Positions 1-5,233 of a stretch of 5,233 bases of DNA are shown here, in pieces. The position numbers and the translations under genes are program-made. This DNA is from an uncultured cyanobacterium (GTDB lineage Bacteria > Cyanobacteriota > Cyanobacteriia > CACIAM-69d), in NCBI GenBank assembly GCA_937894105.1, contig CALCTI010000539.1, positions 1-5,233 on the forward strand, given 5' to 3'. The notes below the pieces were generated by a model. It was not told the DNA's origin. It saw only the letters and a list, made by a program, of their open reading frames with translations, and made no database searches. Each line of letters starts with the position of its first letter. Position 1 is the stretch's first letter.

Positions 1-2180
1 ACGCCAAACAGGTGACTGATTCCTGCGCCAACGGCGAACGGTTCACCAACAAGCCCGAGCTACCGGAAACCATCACCGTCACCGTCTTCAAAGTTCCCGG
101 CGAAACCAATACCGACGACCTATCCCCCGCTCCCCACGCCACCACCCGCCCGGACATTCCGCTACACTCCCTGGCGATGTTGGAATCGAAAATGCCCGAG
201 GGTCTGGAGACCATTGCTGAGCTGAAGAAAAAGGGCCATCCCGTAGCCTATGTGGGCGACGTGGTGGGTACCGGCTCTTCGCGAAAATCTGCCATCAACT
301 CGGTGCTGTGGCAACTGGGCGATGACATTCCCTACGTGCCCAACAAGCGGGGCGGCGGCTTTATCCTCGGCGACAAAATTGCTCCCATTTTCTTCAACAC
401 CGCTGAGGATTCTGGAGCTCTGCCCATTGAGTGCCCCGTGGATAAGCTCAACACTGGCGACGTGATTACCATCCATCCCTACAAGGGTGAAATCACCAAC
501 GAAGCGGGGGAAGTTGTTTCGACGTTTAGCATGAAGCCGGAGACTATTACTGATGAGGTGCGAGCTGGGGGTCGGATTCCCCTGTTGATTGGTCGAGCGT
601 TGACGGATAAAACCCGCGAGACCTTAGGCTTGCCCGTGTCAGATTTGTTTGTGCGCCCCAGTATGCCTGAGGAAACAGGCAAAGGGTTTACGTTGGCGCA
701 AAAAATGGTGGGTAAAGCCTGCGGTCTGCCCGGTGTCCATCCCGGCACTTCCGTGGAACCTCGTATGACCACTGTGGGCTCTCAGGACACCACCGGTCCC
801 ATGACCCGCGACGAACTCAAAGAATTAGCGTGTCTCGGATTCAATGCTGATCTCACTTTGCAAACTTTTTGCCACACTGCTGCCTATCCCAAGCCGGTAG
901 ACATTAATACCCATCAAACCCTGCCAGACTTTTTCTCCAATCGCGGCGGCGTGTCCCTGCGCCCCGGCGACGGCATTATTCACTCCTGGTTGAACCGGAT
1001 GTTGTTGCCCGATACGGTCGGTACCGGTGGCGATTCCCATACCCGTTTTCCCCTGGGGATTTCCTTCCCGGCGGGCTCTGGTTTGGTGGCGTTTGCGGCA
1101 GCCCTTGGCGTGATGCCTTTGGATATGCCCGAGTCGGTGTTGGTGAAGTTCACCGGAACCTTGCAGCCGGGTATGACCCTGCGGGACATTGTGAACGCGA
1201 TTCCTTGGGTGGCGATTCAAGAGGGCAAATTGACCGTGGCGAAGGAGAACAAAATCAATGTGTTTTCCGGTCGCATTATGGAAATGGAAGGGCTGCCTGA
1301 TCTGAAAGTGGAGCAGGCGTTCGAGCTGACCGATGCCACCGCTGAGCGCTCCTGTTCCGGCAGCACCATCAAGTTAAGTGAGGACACCGTTGCGGAGTAT
1401 TTGCGCTCTAATGTGTCCCTGCTGAAAAATATGGCCGCGCGGGGTTATTCCGATGCTAAGACCATTTTGCGTCGGGTGGCGAAGATGGAAGAGTGGCTCG
1501 CTAAGCCTGATCTGATGAGTGGCGATCGCGATGCGGAATATGCAGACACGGTGGTGGTGAATCTGGATGAGATTAAGGAGCCCATTTTGGCGGCTCCTAA
1601 CGATCCCGACAACGTCAAGTTGATGTCGGAATGTGCGGGCGATCGCGTGGACGAGGTGTTTATCGGTTCCTGTATGACCAACATTGGTCACTATCGCGCT
1701 GCGGCGAAAATCTTGGAGGGGGCGGGCACCGTTAAAGGGCGCCTGTGGGTGTGTCCTCCCACCCGCATGGATGAACAACAACTGCGCAACGAAGGGGTTT
1801 ACGGCATTTTTACGGGGGCTGGTGCTCGCACGGAAATGCCCGGCTGCTCGTTGTGCATGGGTAACCAAGCCCGTGTAGAAGACGATGCAACGGTGTTCTC
1901 CACCTCCACCCGGAACTTCAACAACCGCATGGGTAAAGGCGCTCAGGTGTACTTAGGGTCTGCTGAATTGGCGGCCGTTTGTGCCCTACTCGGCAAGATT
2001 CCCACCGTTGAAGAATATATGGCGATCGTAAAGGAGAAGATTTCTCCCTTTGCAGACGACCTTTATCGCTATCTCAATTTCAATGAGATCGATGGCTTTG
2101 AAGATGAAGGACGCGTCGTGGCGATCAAGGACATGCCCAAGATAGAGGAGCTGTTAGGCATGCCCGTCGGCGCGAAGTAA
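1..2180 (+). CDS. acnB: Aconitate hydratase B (aconitase / 2-methylisocitrate dehydratase), 5' truncated by window edge
   Basis: Cytoplasmic [4Fe-4S] enzyme that interconverts citrate and isocitrate through cis-aconitate in the TCA pathway; in cyanobacteria this feeds 2-oxoglutarate for nitrogen assimilation. The reading frame is open from base 3, and the first residues (AKQV, then TVTVFKVPGETNTDDLSPA) match E. coli AcnB at the end of its N-terminal HEAT-like domain. About 140-150 residues are therefore missing to the left, and the GTG at base 12 is internal, not a start. Visible motifs: NTDDLSPAPHA (108-140) and GDVVGTGSSRKSA (255-293) of the swivel domain, QDTTGPMTRDELK (783-821), FCHTAAYPKPVD (867-902), and TVGTGGDSHTRFP (1014-1052). 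The three cluster cysteines are at 1671-1673 (GSCMTNIGH) and 1845-1847 with 1854-1856 (GCSLCMGNQAR). Their spacing agrees with E. coli Cys710/769/772. The C-terminus runs about 15 residues beyond E. coli AcnB. The stop is TAA at 2178. The gene appears intact within the window. Confidence 0.98.
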   Translation, partial: AKQVTDSCANGERFTNKPELPETITVTVFKVPGETNTDDLSPAPHATTRPDIPLHSLAMLESKMPEGLETIAELKKKGHPVAYVGDVVGTGSSRKSAINSVLWQLGDDIPYVPNKRGGGFILGDKIAPIFFNTAEDSGALPIECPVDKLNTGDVITIHPYKGEITNEAGEVVSTFSMKPETITDEVRAGGRIPLLIGRALTDKTRETLGLPVSDLFVRPSMPEETGKGFTLAQKMVGKACGLPGVHPGTSVEPRMTTVGSQDTTGPMTRDELKELACLGFNADLTLQTFCHTAAYPKPVDINTHQTLPDFFSNRGGVSLRPGDGIIHSWLNRMLLPDTVGTGGDSHTRFPLGISFPAGSGLVAFAAALGVMPLDMPESVLVKFTGTLQPGMTLRDIVNAIPWVAIQEGKLTVAKENKINVFSGRIMEMEGLPDLKVEQAFELTDATAERSCSGSTIKLSEDTVAEYLRSNVSLLKNMAARGYSDAKTILRRVAKMEEWLAKPDLMSGDRDAEYADTVVVNLDEIKEPILAAPNDPDNVKLMSECAGDRVDEVFIGSCMTNIGHYRAAAKILEGAGTVKGRLWVCPPTRMDEQQLRNEGVYGIFTGAGARTEMPGCSLCMGNQARVEDDATVFSTSTRNFNNRMGKGAQVYLGSAELAAVCALLGKIPTVEEYMAIVKEKISPFADDLYRYLNFNEIDGFEDEGRVVAIKDMPKIEELLGMPVGAK

Positions 2181-2191
2181 ATGGCATCAAT

Positions 2192-2212
2192 GAGGAGCTC
2201 ATACAGCTCCTC
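2192..2212 (+). terminator. Hairpin 12 bases after the acnB stop, possible terminator without a T tract
   Basis: GAGGAGCT (2192-2199) pairs perfectly with AGCTCCTC (2205-2212) around a 5-base loop, giving an 8-bp stem directly downstream of acnB. Its position suggests a transcript 3' end or mRNA-stabilising hairpin. No U-rich run follows on either strand (CTAAAGAAAC on the + strand), so it is not a canonical intrinsic terminator. The rest of the 132-base convergent gap holds two HIP1 sites and no gene that I can see. Confidence 0.4.
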
Positions 2213-2312
2213 CTAAAGAAACACTTGCGATCGCGGGGGCAACGGATGCCCATGTAACCATTGTCGGGGAATCTGTTTGCGGAATTGCGATCGCCTCACC
2301 AATTCCCACTCA

Positions 2313-3290
2313 TTAACGTCCAAAAACAGACTTAACTTTAGACTTCAAACGCTGGGCAACGCTAGGCTTTTCCACATCATAAATACGTTTCTTAGGGGCA
2401 GAACTGAGCAGCGAGGCCACACGACCAAAGGATGATTGGGATGAAAACACTAACCCATCACATTCTTTGAGTAAAAATAAATCGCGAATTGCTTCTACAC
2501 CATTTTCAAATTTATCAGGGACATTTAGCAAGTGAAGCCGTCCGCCCGCTTCAGGAAACCATTTTTCGGTGGTGACAACGTTAGGAAAAATTTCGCGGAA
2601 TTTACCAATAATTTCTTCCGCATCCGTTGCTAAAAATATGATGCGATCGCGATTCTTTCCTAGGGCTTGTTTCACCTTACTAATAATAGGTTCAACGGGA
2701 AGTTTCATATCCGTATAGCGCACATGAACTCCCAGGGTAAACTCTCCAAATTTATCTCGCTTAAACTGTTCGATAGACTCATTGATTTCTGGAACAAGCT
2801 TAAAATCTCGATTCAAAACCATCTTTAATATTGCTGAGTCATCCATTTCAGAGAGAGATTGAAATTTTCCTTTAAACAGGGATCTTAACTGATCTGTTTG
2901 ATGGGTATAAGCGCCAAAAACAATGATATCTTCTTCATAATTTCCATTAGAAACATCAATAGAAATATTTTCTTTTGTAGACGTAGATATTTCTGATCGC
3001 ATTTTTCCAAAACTCATATCTAAGTTTGATTTCCATAGTTTTGGAATTACTGAATCGGAGTCTAAGTACAATTCAGGGAATGAGTCCGATAGGACGGGAT
3101 TAGAGCAATTAAAGAATAAAGGAAAAGCATTCTTTCCAGCTTCGGCATAATTGCCTTCTGTCCAGTCAATAAATACGTTTCGTCCTGTAATCTCTCCATA
3201 TAAAAGCGCTGTACAGGATGCAAGAATACGATTTCCCATGCCGGAAGTACCTTTGCAAATTAGAACTTTTTCTTGGCGATTAGAAGACAT
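2313..3290 (-). CDS. NodZ/FUT8-like glycosyltransferase, putative fucosyltransferase
   Basis: A 325-residue protein, close to the usual length of NodZ-type alpha-1,6-fucosyltransferases (GT-B fold). Motifs seen: an N-terminal glycine-rich loop KGTSGMGNRILAS (13-25); TGRNVFIDW (35-43), resembling the NodZ segment that follows its GGLGN loop; GVHVRYTD (187-194), which matches the basic HxR motif of GDP-fucose-binding transferases; IIFLATD (217-223); and CDGLVFSSQSSFGRVASLL (277-295), like the C-terminal donor-site motif. There is no signal peptide or membrane segment, so it is probably cytoplasmic and uses a nucleotide sugar to modify a glycan or lipid-linked acceptor. GDP-fucose as donor is inferred from family motifs. 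The basic tail (RLKSKVKSVFGR) may contact membrane. The start is fixed by an in-frame TGA at 3317-3315; no Shine-Dalgarno is visible. It is a lone gene, convergent with acnB. Sampled GC is 28-32% in the middle against about 60% in neighbours, which suggests horizontal acquisition. Confidence 0.7.
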   Translation of the reverse strand: MSSNRQEKVLICKGTSGMGNRILASCTALLYGEITGRNVFIDWTEGNYAEAGKNAFPLFFNCSNPVLSDSFPELYLDSDSVIPKLWKSNLDMSFGKMRSEISTSTKENISIDVSNGNYEEDIIVFGAYTHQTDQLRSLFKGKFQSLSEMDDSAILKMVLNRDFKLVPEINESIEQFKRDKFGEFTLGVHVRYTDMKLPVEPIISKVKQALGKNRDRIIFLATDAEEIIGKFREIFPNVVTTEKWFPEAGGRLHLLNVPDKFENGVEAIRDLFLLKECDGLVFSSQSSFGRVASLLSSAPKKRIYDVEKPSVAQRLKSKVKSVFGR

Positions 3291-3523
3291 TACGGTGTCG
3301 TATTTTAGTAAGAGTCAAAACTATAGTTCGAACAATTAATCGCGAAAATCTTCCACAGAACAATTCGCTTACTTTCGCACTTTACGAAGGCATCGCCAGG
3401 TGCGCCGGAGTATTTTGATTTTGAAATTTTCGACCCTGGCTCCAGCCAATGCTAGCCTACAAATATTGGGTGCTATAGGCTGAATAGAAAGCTCCCTATA
3501 GTCCCTGACCTCTTCACCTAACT
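3291..3523. promoter_or_regulatory. Divergent intergenic region holding the promoters of the glycosyltransferase and redoxin-like genes
   Basis: These 233 bases separate two divergently transcribed genes, so both promoters should lie here. The half nearest the glycosyltransferase is AT-rich and contains overlapping palindromes AACTATAGTT (3319-3328) and GTTCGAAC (3326-3333); the TATAGT within is a possible -10 for the - strand gene. Near the + strand gene, TATAGT at 3497-3502 is a possible -10, but no well-spaced TTGACA-like box accompanies it (TTGGGT at 3466 is 25 bases away). I found no gene, tRNA or NtcA-type GTA-N8-TAC site. The assignment rests on gene orientation more than on motif strength. 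Confidence 0.4.
3468..3505 (+). promoter_or_regulatory. Imperfect inverted repeat just upstream of the redoxin-like gene
   Basis: CTATAGG (3473-3479) is exactly inverted as CCTATAG (3495-3501) across 15 bases. The arms extend outward through a G-T pair and a single bulged T to GGG/CCC (3468-3470 with 3503-3505), giving about 11 pairs if transcribed. It ends 18 bases before the ATG at 3524. It could be a 5'-UTR hairpin or an operator overlapping the candidate -10. No known binding consensus was recognised. Confidence 0.3.
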
Positions 3524-4315
3524 ATGACCACGACGGTTTCTCAAGGTTCGATCTACGATATTTTGCGGAAAAGCGATCGCCAACGGATCAGCGATGGGGA
3601 GATTGCGCCGGTGTTGCCAGGGGCGATCGCCCAGCGGACCTTGGTATTGGTGTGGCCGCAGCTGGGGGATTTTGACAGTTTGGAGTATGCCTGGTGGATT
3701 CAGCGGGAGCGCGATCGCCTCGCCGAGTTGGATATTGATGTGCGAGCGGTGGGTATTGGCGATCGCCAGTCCGGTGAGGTGTTTTGTAACTTCACCGGCT
3801 TCCCGACAGATCGACTGTGGATGGATTCCACCGGCGCGCTGCACCGGGAATTGGGATTGTATGAGGGACTCACCACTAACTGGCCAGTTTTGTCGTCGTC
3901 CCAGCAGGCTTGGCTAAATTTGATGTTGATGTGTGCGGGAATTGCCAGTCCGGGGACCTTGGCGGAGGTGTTGCGCGGATACACGGGCGATCGCAAAGCA
4001 CCGCAGCTAATCGGCGACGAGGACACCATTGAAACTAATCTTTTGCCGCCATTGAAAGGGAAATTTTTCGGGGCGGCTGGGGGCAGCGGATTTCAACGAC
4101 CCTTTGAGCTAGCCACGGTGCGGCTGAGAAATATGGTGGAAGTGCTGAGCAAGTGGAGCCAGTACGTGCCCGATGCTAGCTATATGACCCAGCGGGGTGG
4201 GACGTTTTTATTTGAAGTGGGCGGCGAGGCGGTTTACGAGTATCGCGATCGCGGCATTTTGGGCTTTGCAGAAAATATGGCTAACCCGCTGGAATTTTTG
4301 AGCGTTCTGGATTAA
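3524..4315 (+). CDS. AhpC/TSA (peroxiredoxin-like) family protein lacking the usual active-site cysteine
   Basis: A 263-residue cytoplasmic protein with no signal peptide. Residues about 35-115 read as a thioredoxin-fold redoxin: a strand (LVLVWP, 40-45), the active-site loop and helix (QLGDFDSLEYAWWIQRERDRLAEL, 46-69), the next strand (VRAVGIGD, 73-80), then FCNFTGFPTDRLWMDSTGALHRELGLY (87-113), the typical 'F...fp...l..D......lg' block of AhpC/TSA-like proteins. The family resemblance is to the AhpC/TSA_2 and PRXL2-like group. The C-terminal part (about 175-258: PLKGKFFGAAGG, QRPFELATVRLRNM, QRGGTFLF, RDRGILGFAENM) looks conserved and specific to cyanobacterial homologues as I recall them. 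By my hand alignment the CxxC of PRXL2-type proteins falls on D49-F-D-S52, so peroxidase chemistry is doubtful; the only cysteines are C88 and C137. An in-frame TGA at 3506 makes ATG 3524 the first plausible start. No Shine-Dalgarno is visible. The gene is rich in HIP1 sites (six) and looks native. Confidence 0.75.
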   Translation: MTTTVSQGSIYDILRKSDRQRISDGEIAPVLPGAIAQRTLVLVWPQLGDFDSLEYAWWIQRERDRLAELDIDVRAVGIGDRQSGEVFCNFTGFPTDRLWMDSTGALHRELGLYEGLTTNWPVLSSSQQAWLNLMLMCAGIASPGTLAEVLRGYTGDRKAPQLIGDEDTIETNLLPPLKGKFFGAAGGSGFQRPFELATVRLRNMVEVLSKWSQYVPDASYMTQRGGTFLFEVGGEAVYEYRDRGILGFAENMANPLEFLSVLD

Positions 4316-4383
4316 GAGTCCTGGATTAAGAGTCCTGGATTAAGCGCGCTGAATTACGTGCTGAATTAAATATGCCGAATTAA
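4307..4383. repeat. Degenerate ~14-bp tandem repeat joining two convergent gene ends
   Basis: Units: CTGGATTAAGAGTC at 4307-4320 and again at 4321-4334 (identical), CTGGATTAAGCGCG at 4335-4348, CTGAATTACGTG at 4349-4360 (two bases short), CTGAATTAAATATG at 4361-4374, and a partial CCGAATTAA at 4375-4383. The core is CTGRATTA. The first unit contains the last two codons and stop of the redoxin-like gene (CTG GAT TAA), and the last contains the stop of the - strand gene (TTA at 4380-4382). Divergence increases from left to right. The array has no spacers and is not a CRISPR. Confidence 0.9.
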
Positions 4384-5099
4384 CGACCGGGATACAGCAC
4401 CCGGTCAACCGTTTGACGCAGGCGATCGCCGAGGTTTTCTACGTTATCCTGCACCTCGCTAGCCTGACGCTGCACCGCCTGGGCATCGCGCTGAATTTCC
4501 TGGATACGCTCCACTCGCACGTGCATGGTATCCGCCAGGTAATTTTGGATCACTTCCAATAGGGTCAGCTGATTGTCATCCTTGACGGACGTTTTCGCCG
4601 CTTCCCGTAACGCCGCGATCGCCCACTGGCGATCATCTCCGCGCAGCCCCTGGTCGCGATAGTTAGACGGATCTTGGCTAGGGGAAATAGCATGGCTAAA
4701 GCGTCCCAGCAGGGCATCCCCCCACGGTCCAGCCAGGGCAGCGTTCAGCAAGGTGGCGTCAATATCAACGGAGCGGTTCAACCACTGTCGCGCCGTGGCT
4801 GGCGATTGTCCCCCTAGGTTTAAATAAGTTTCTAGCAGGGGGCTGGCTTCTCCCGTTTCCGACAGGGTTTCCAAATCAGCCACATCTACGGTGACGGAAA
4901 AAATGCTGTAGTGCAGCCGCACTTCTTCGGCGCTATGGGCAGCGGTCCACGGCATAATCGCCATGGCGATCGTCCCCGCTCCCATTCCCAACCGAGCCAG
5001 CGATCGTTTCCAGCGAATTTTGATACTGCCCATACGAAAAGAACGGGCAGTCCGGGAAACGGTAGCGTTACTGAGACTTTGCTTAGGGAGGAAGTACAT
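4380..5099 (-). CDS. Exported DUF1400-domain protein with C-terminal coiled coil
   Basis: A 239-residue protein of unknown biochemical function. Counting from the ATG at 5099, a basic stretch (KIRWKRSLARLG, 27-38) precedes a hydrophobic segment (MGAGTIAMAIMPWTAAHSA, 39-57) with a likely signal peptidase site near AHSA/EE, so the mature protein should be periplasmic or thylakoid-lumenal. Residues about 58-185 fit DUF1400 (PF07176), a cyanobacterial domain often found ahead of an alpha/beta hydrolase: EEVRLHYSIFSVTVDVADLETLSETGEASPLLETYL, then the AAL.GPWGDALLGRF and LREAA...LTLLEVIQNY blocks. No hydrolase follows and no GxSxG nucleophile motif is present. Instead, residues about 192-235 are a charged heptad-like helix (IQEIQRDAQAVQRQASEVQDNV), probably a coiled coil. 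ATG 5099 is the first start after an in-frame TAA four codons upstream. Met23 (codon 5033-5031) would give a more normal signal-peptide length and may be the true start. Neither start has a Shine-Dalgarno. Confidence 0.75.
   Translation of the reverse strand: MYFLPKQSLSNATVSRTARSFRMGSIKIRWKRSLARLGMGAGTIAMAIMPWTAAHSAEEVRLHYSIFSVTVDVADLETLSETGEASPLLETYLNLGGQSPATARQWLNRSVDIDATLLNAALAGPWGDALLGRFSHAISPSQDPSNYRDQGLRGDDRQWAIAALREAAKTSVKDDNQLTLLEVIQNYLADTMHVRVERIQEIQRDAQAVQRQASEVQDNVENLGDRLRQTVDRVLYPGR
4385..4406 (-). terminator. Hairpin overlapping the last codons of the DUF1400 gene
   Basis: GACCGGG (4385-4391) and CCCGGTC (4400-4406) form a perfect, GC-rich 7-bp stem with an 8-base loop. It lies inside the final codons of the - strand gene (encoding DRVLYPGR) and ends two bases before its stop codon. 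Transcribed on the - strand it is followed by GTTAATTCGGCATATTTAATT, which is AU-rich but not a clean U run. A terminator or 3'-end stabiliser embedded in coding sequence is possible; coding constraint plus chance is the alternative. Confidence 0.35.
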
Positions 5100-5131
5100 G
5101 GCGGGACGTTAAAATTTGGGAGGAGGCGTCT

Positions 5132-5197
5132 ATGTTCGAAAGAATACAACAGAGCGGCGGAGATACTGTGGCGAGCAGTTTTAGGATCTGTCATTAA
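5132..5197 (+). CDS. Possible 21-codon small ORF with strong Shine-Dalgarno
   Basis: ATG at 5132 is preceded by GGGAGGAGG (5118-5126) with a 5-base gap, the strongest ribosome-binding site in the window, and the frame runs 21 codons to TAA at 5195 (MFERIQQSGGDTVASSFRICH). I recognise no family. It lies divergent to the DUF1400 gene, in that gene's upstream region. A leader peptide for a gene beyond the right edge, a genuine small protein, or a chance purine-rich run are all possible. Confidence 0.2.
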   Translation: MFERIQQSGGDTVASSFRICH

Positions 5198-5233
5198 CTA
5201 AGGTCCCAAGCCTCGCTCAGTAAAGCGTACAGC

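Larger units (their letters stand above)
1522..4622. repeat. HIP1 octamers (GCGATCGC), 13 dispersed copies
   Basis: Exact GCGATCGC palindromes start at 1522, 1639, 2227, 2287, 2643, 3573, 3623, 3711, 3759, 3987, 4245, 4422 and 4615. Highly Iterated Palindrome 1 is a known hallmark of many cyanobacterial genomes, and this density identifies the host group. Six of the 13 lie in the redoxin-like gene. None lies in the first 1521 bases of the window, and the AT-rich glycosyltransferase gene carries only one, near its 3' end. Several near-matches (for example GCGATCGT) were not counted. Confidence 0.95.

Noticed and set aside
12..14. GTG as the start codon of acnB
   Set aside because: The frame is open to the left edge, and the residues before it (AKQ) continue the AcnB match, so the gene begins outside the window.
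1374..1868. 164-codon open frame on the - strand inside acnB
   Set aside because: It lies wholly opposite a well-supported conserved gene and its translation has no recognisable family. The same holds for the other antisense frames at 162-476, 479-772 and 825-1220.
2281..2306. Inverted repeat GGAATT/AATTCC as a terminator for the glycosyltransferase gene
   Set aside because: The arms are only 6 bp, AT-containing, 14 bases apart, and the loop is filled by a HIP1 palindrome. No T tract follows on the - strand.
3395..3440. GCCAGG/CCTGGC inverted repeat in the divergent intergenic region
   Set aside because: Six-base arms across a 34-base gap are expected by chance.
3291..3523. NtcA-type GTA-N8-TAC binding site or a tRNA gene
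   Set aside because: No match with correct spacing was found on either strand, and no cloverleaf with a T-arm consensus could be made.
4307..4383. CRISPR or insertion-sequence end
   Set aside because: Units are about 14 bp and directly adjacent, with no spacers, no terminal inverted repeats and no transposase nearby.
4886..5194. 102-codon - strand frame overlapping the DUF1400 gene start
   Set aside because: It is an alternative frame of the same strand with no recognised domain; the DUF1400 frame explains this DNA better.
4911..5201. 96-codon + strand frame over the start of the DUF1400 gene
   Set aside because: It is antisense to a recognised signal peptide and domain, its translation is low-complexity and arginine-rich in a way typical of shadows, and it has no ribosome-binding site at its start.

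Overview
The window looks like cyanobacterial chromosome. The HIP1 octamer GCGATCGC occurs 13 times by my count, far above chance for an 8-mer in 5.2 kb. Two of the four proteins also belong to families I associate with cyanobacteria: a DUF1400 protein and a cyanobacterial-style AhpC/TSA-like redoxin. Sampled 60-base lines in the housekeeping parts are near 60% GC. Start codons mostly lack a clear Shine-Dalgarno sequence, which is common in cyanobacteria. The genus cannot be told from this sequence.

Layout. (1) Bases 1-2180, + strand: the 3' four-fifths of acnB, the bifunctional aconitase B of the TCA pathway, with all three iron-sulfur cysteines present and its N-terminal HEAT-like domain off the left edge. 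(2) Bases 2181-2312: a convergent intergenic gap with two HIP1 sites and an 8-bp hairpin just after acnB. (3) Bases 2313-3290, - strand: an AT-rich gene for a NodZ/FUT8-like glycosyltransferase, probably a fucosyltransferase, with base composition unlike its neighbours. (4) Bases 3291-3523: a divergent intergenic region that must hold both promoters and carries an imperfect inverted repeat just upstream of the next gene. (5) Bases 3524-4315, + strand: a thioredoxin-fold AhpC/TSA-like protein that appears to have lost the CxxC/peroxidatic cysteine position. (6) Bases 4307-4383: a degenerate tandem repeat of about 14 bp that supplies the stop codons of both convergent flanking genes. (7) Bases 4380-5099, - strand: an exported DUF1400 protein with a C-terminal coiled coil and no hydrolase domain. 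(8) Bases 5100-5233: upstream region of that gene, where the + strand carries two consecutive Shine-Dalgarno/ATG pairs opening very short reading frames.

The four genes alternate in strand (+,-,+,-), so no operon is visible and there is no sign that they act in one pathway. Aconitase is central metabolism, the glycosyltransferase probably decorates a surface or exported glycan, the redoxin-like protein is of unknown activity, and the DUF1400 protein acts outside the cytoplasm. I do not see a convincing new multi-gene system. The points most worth following are the cysteine-less redoxin, the stop-codon-bearing tandem repeat and the compositionally foreign glycosyltransferase.
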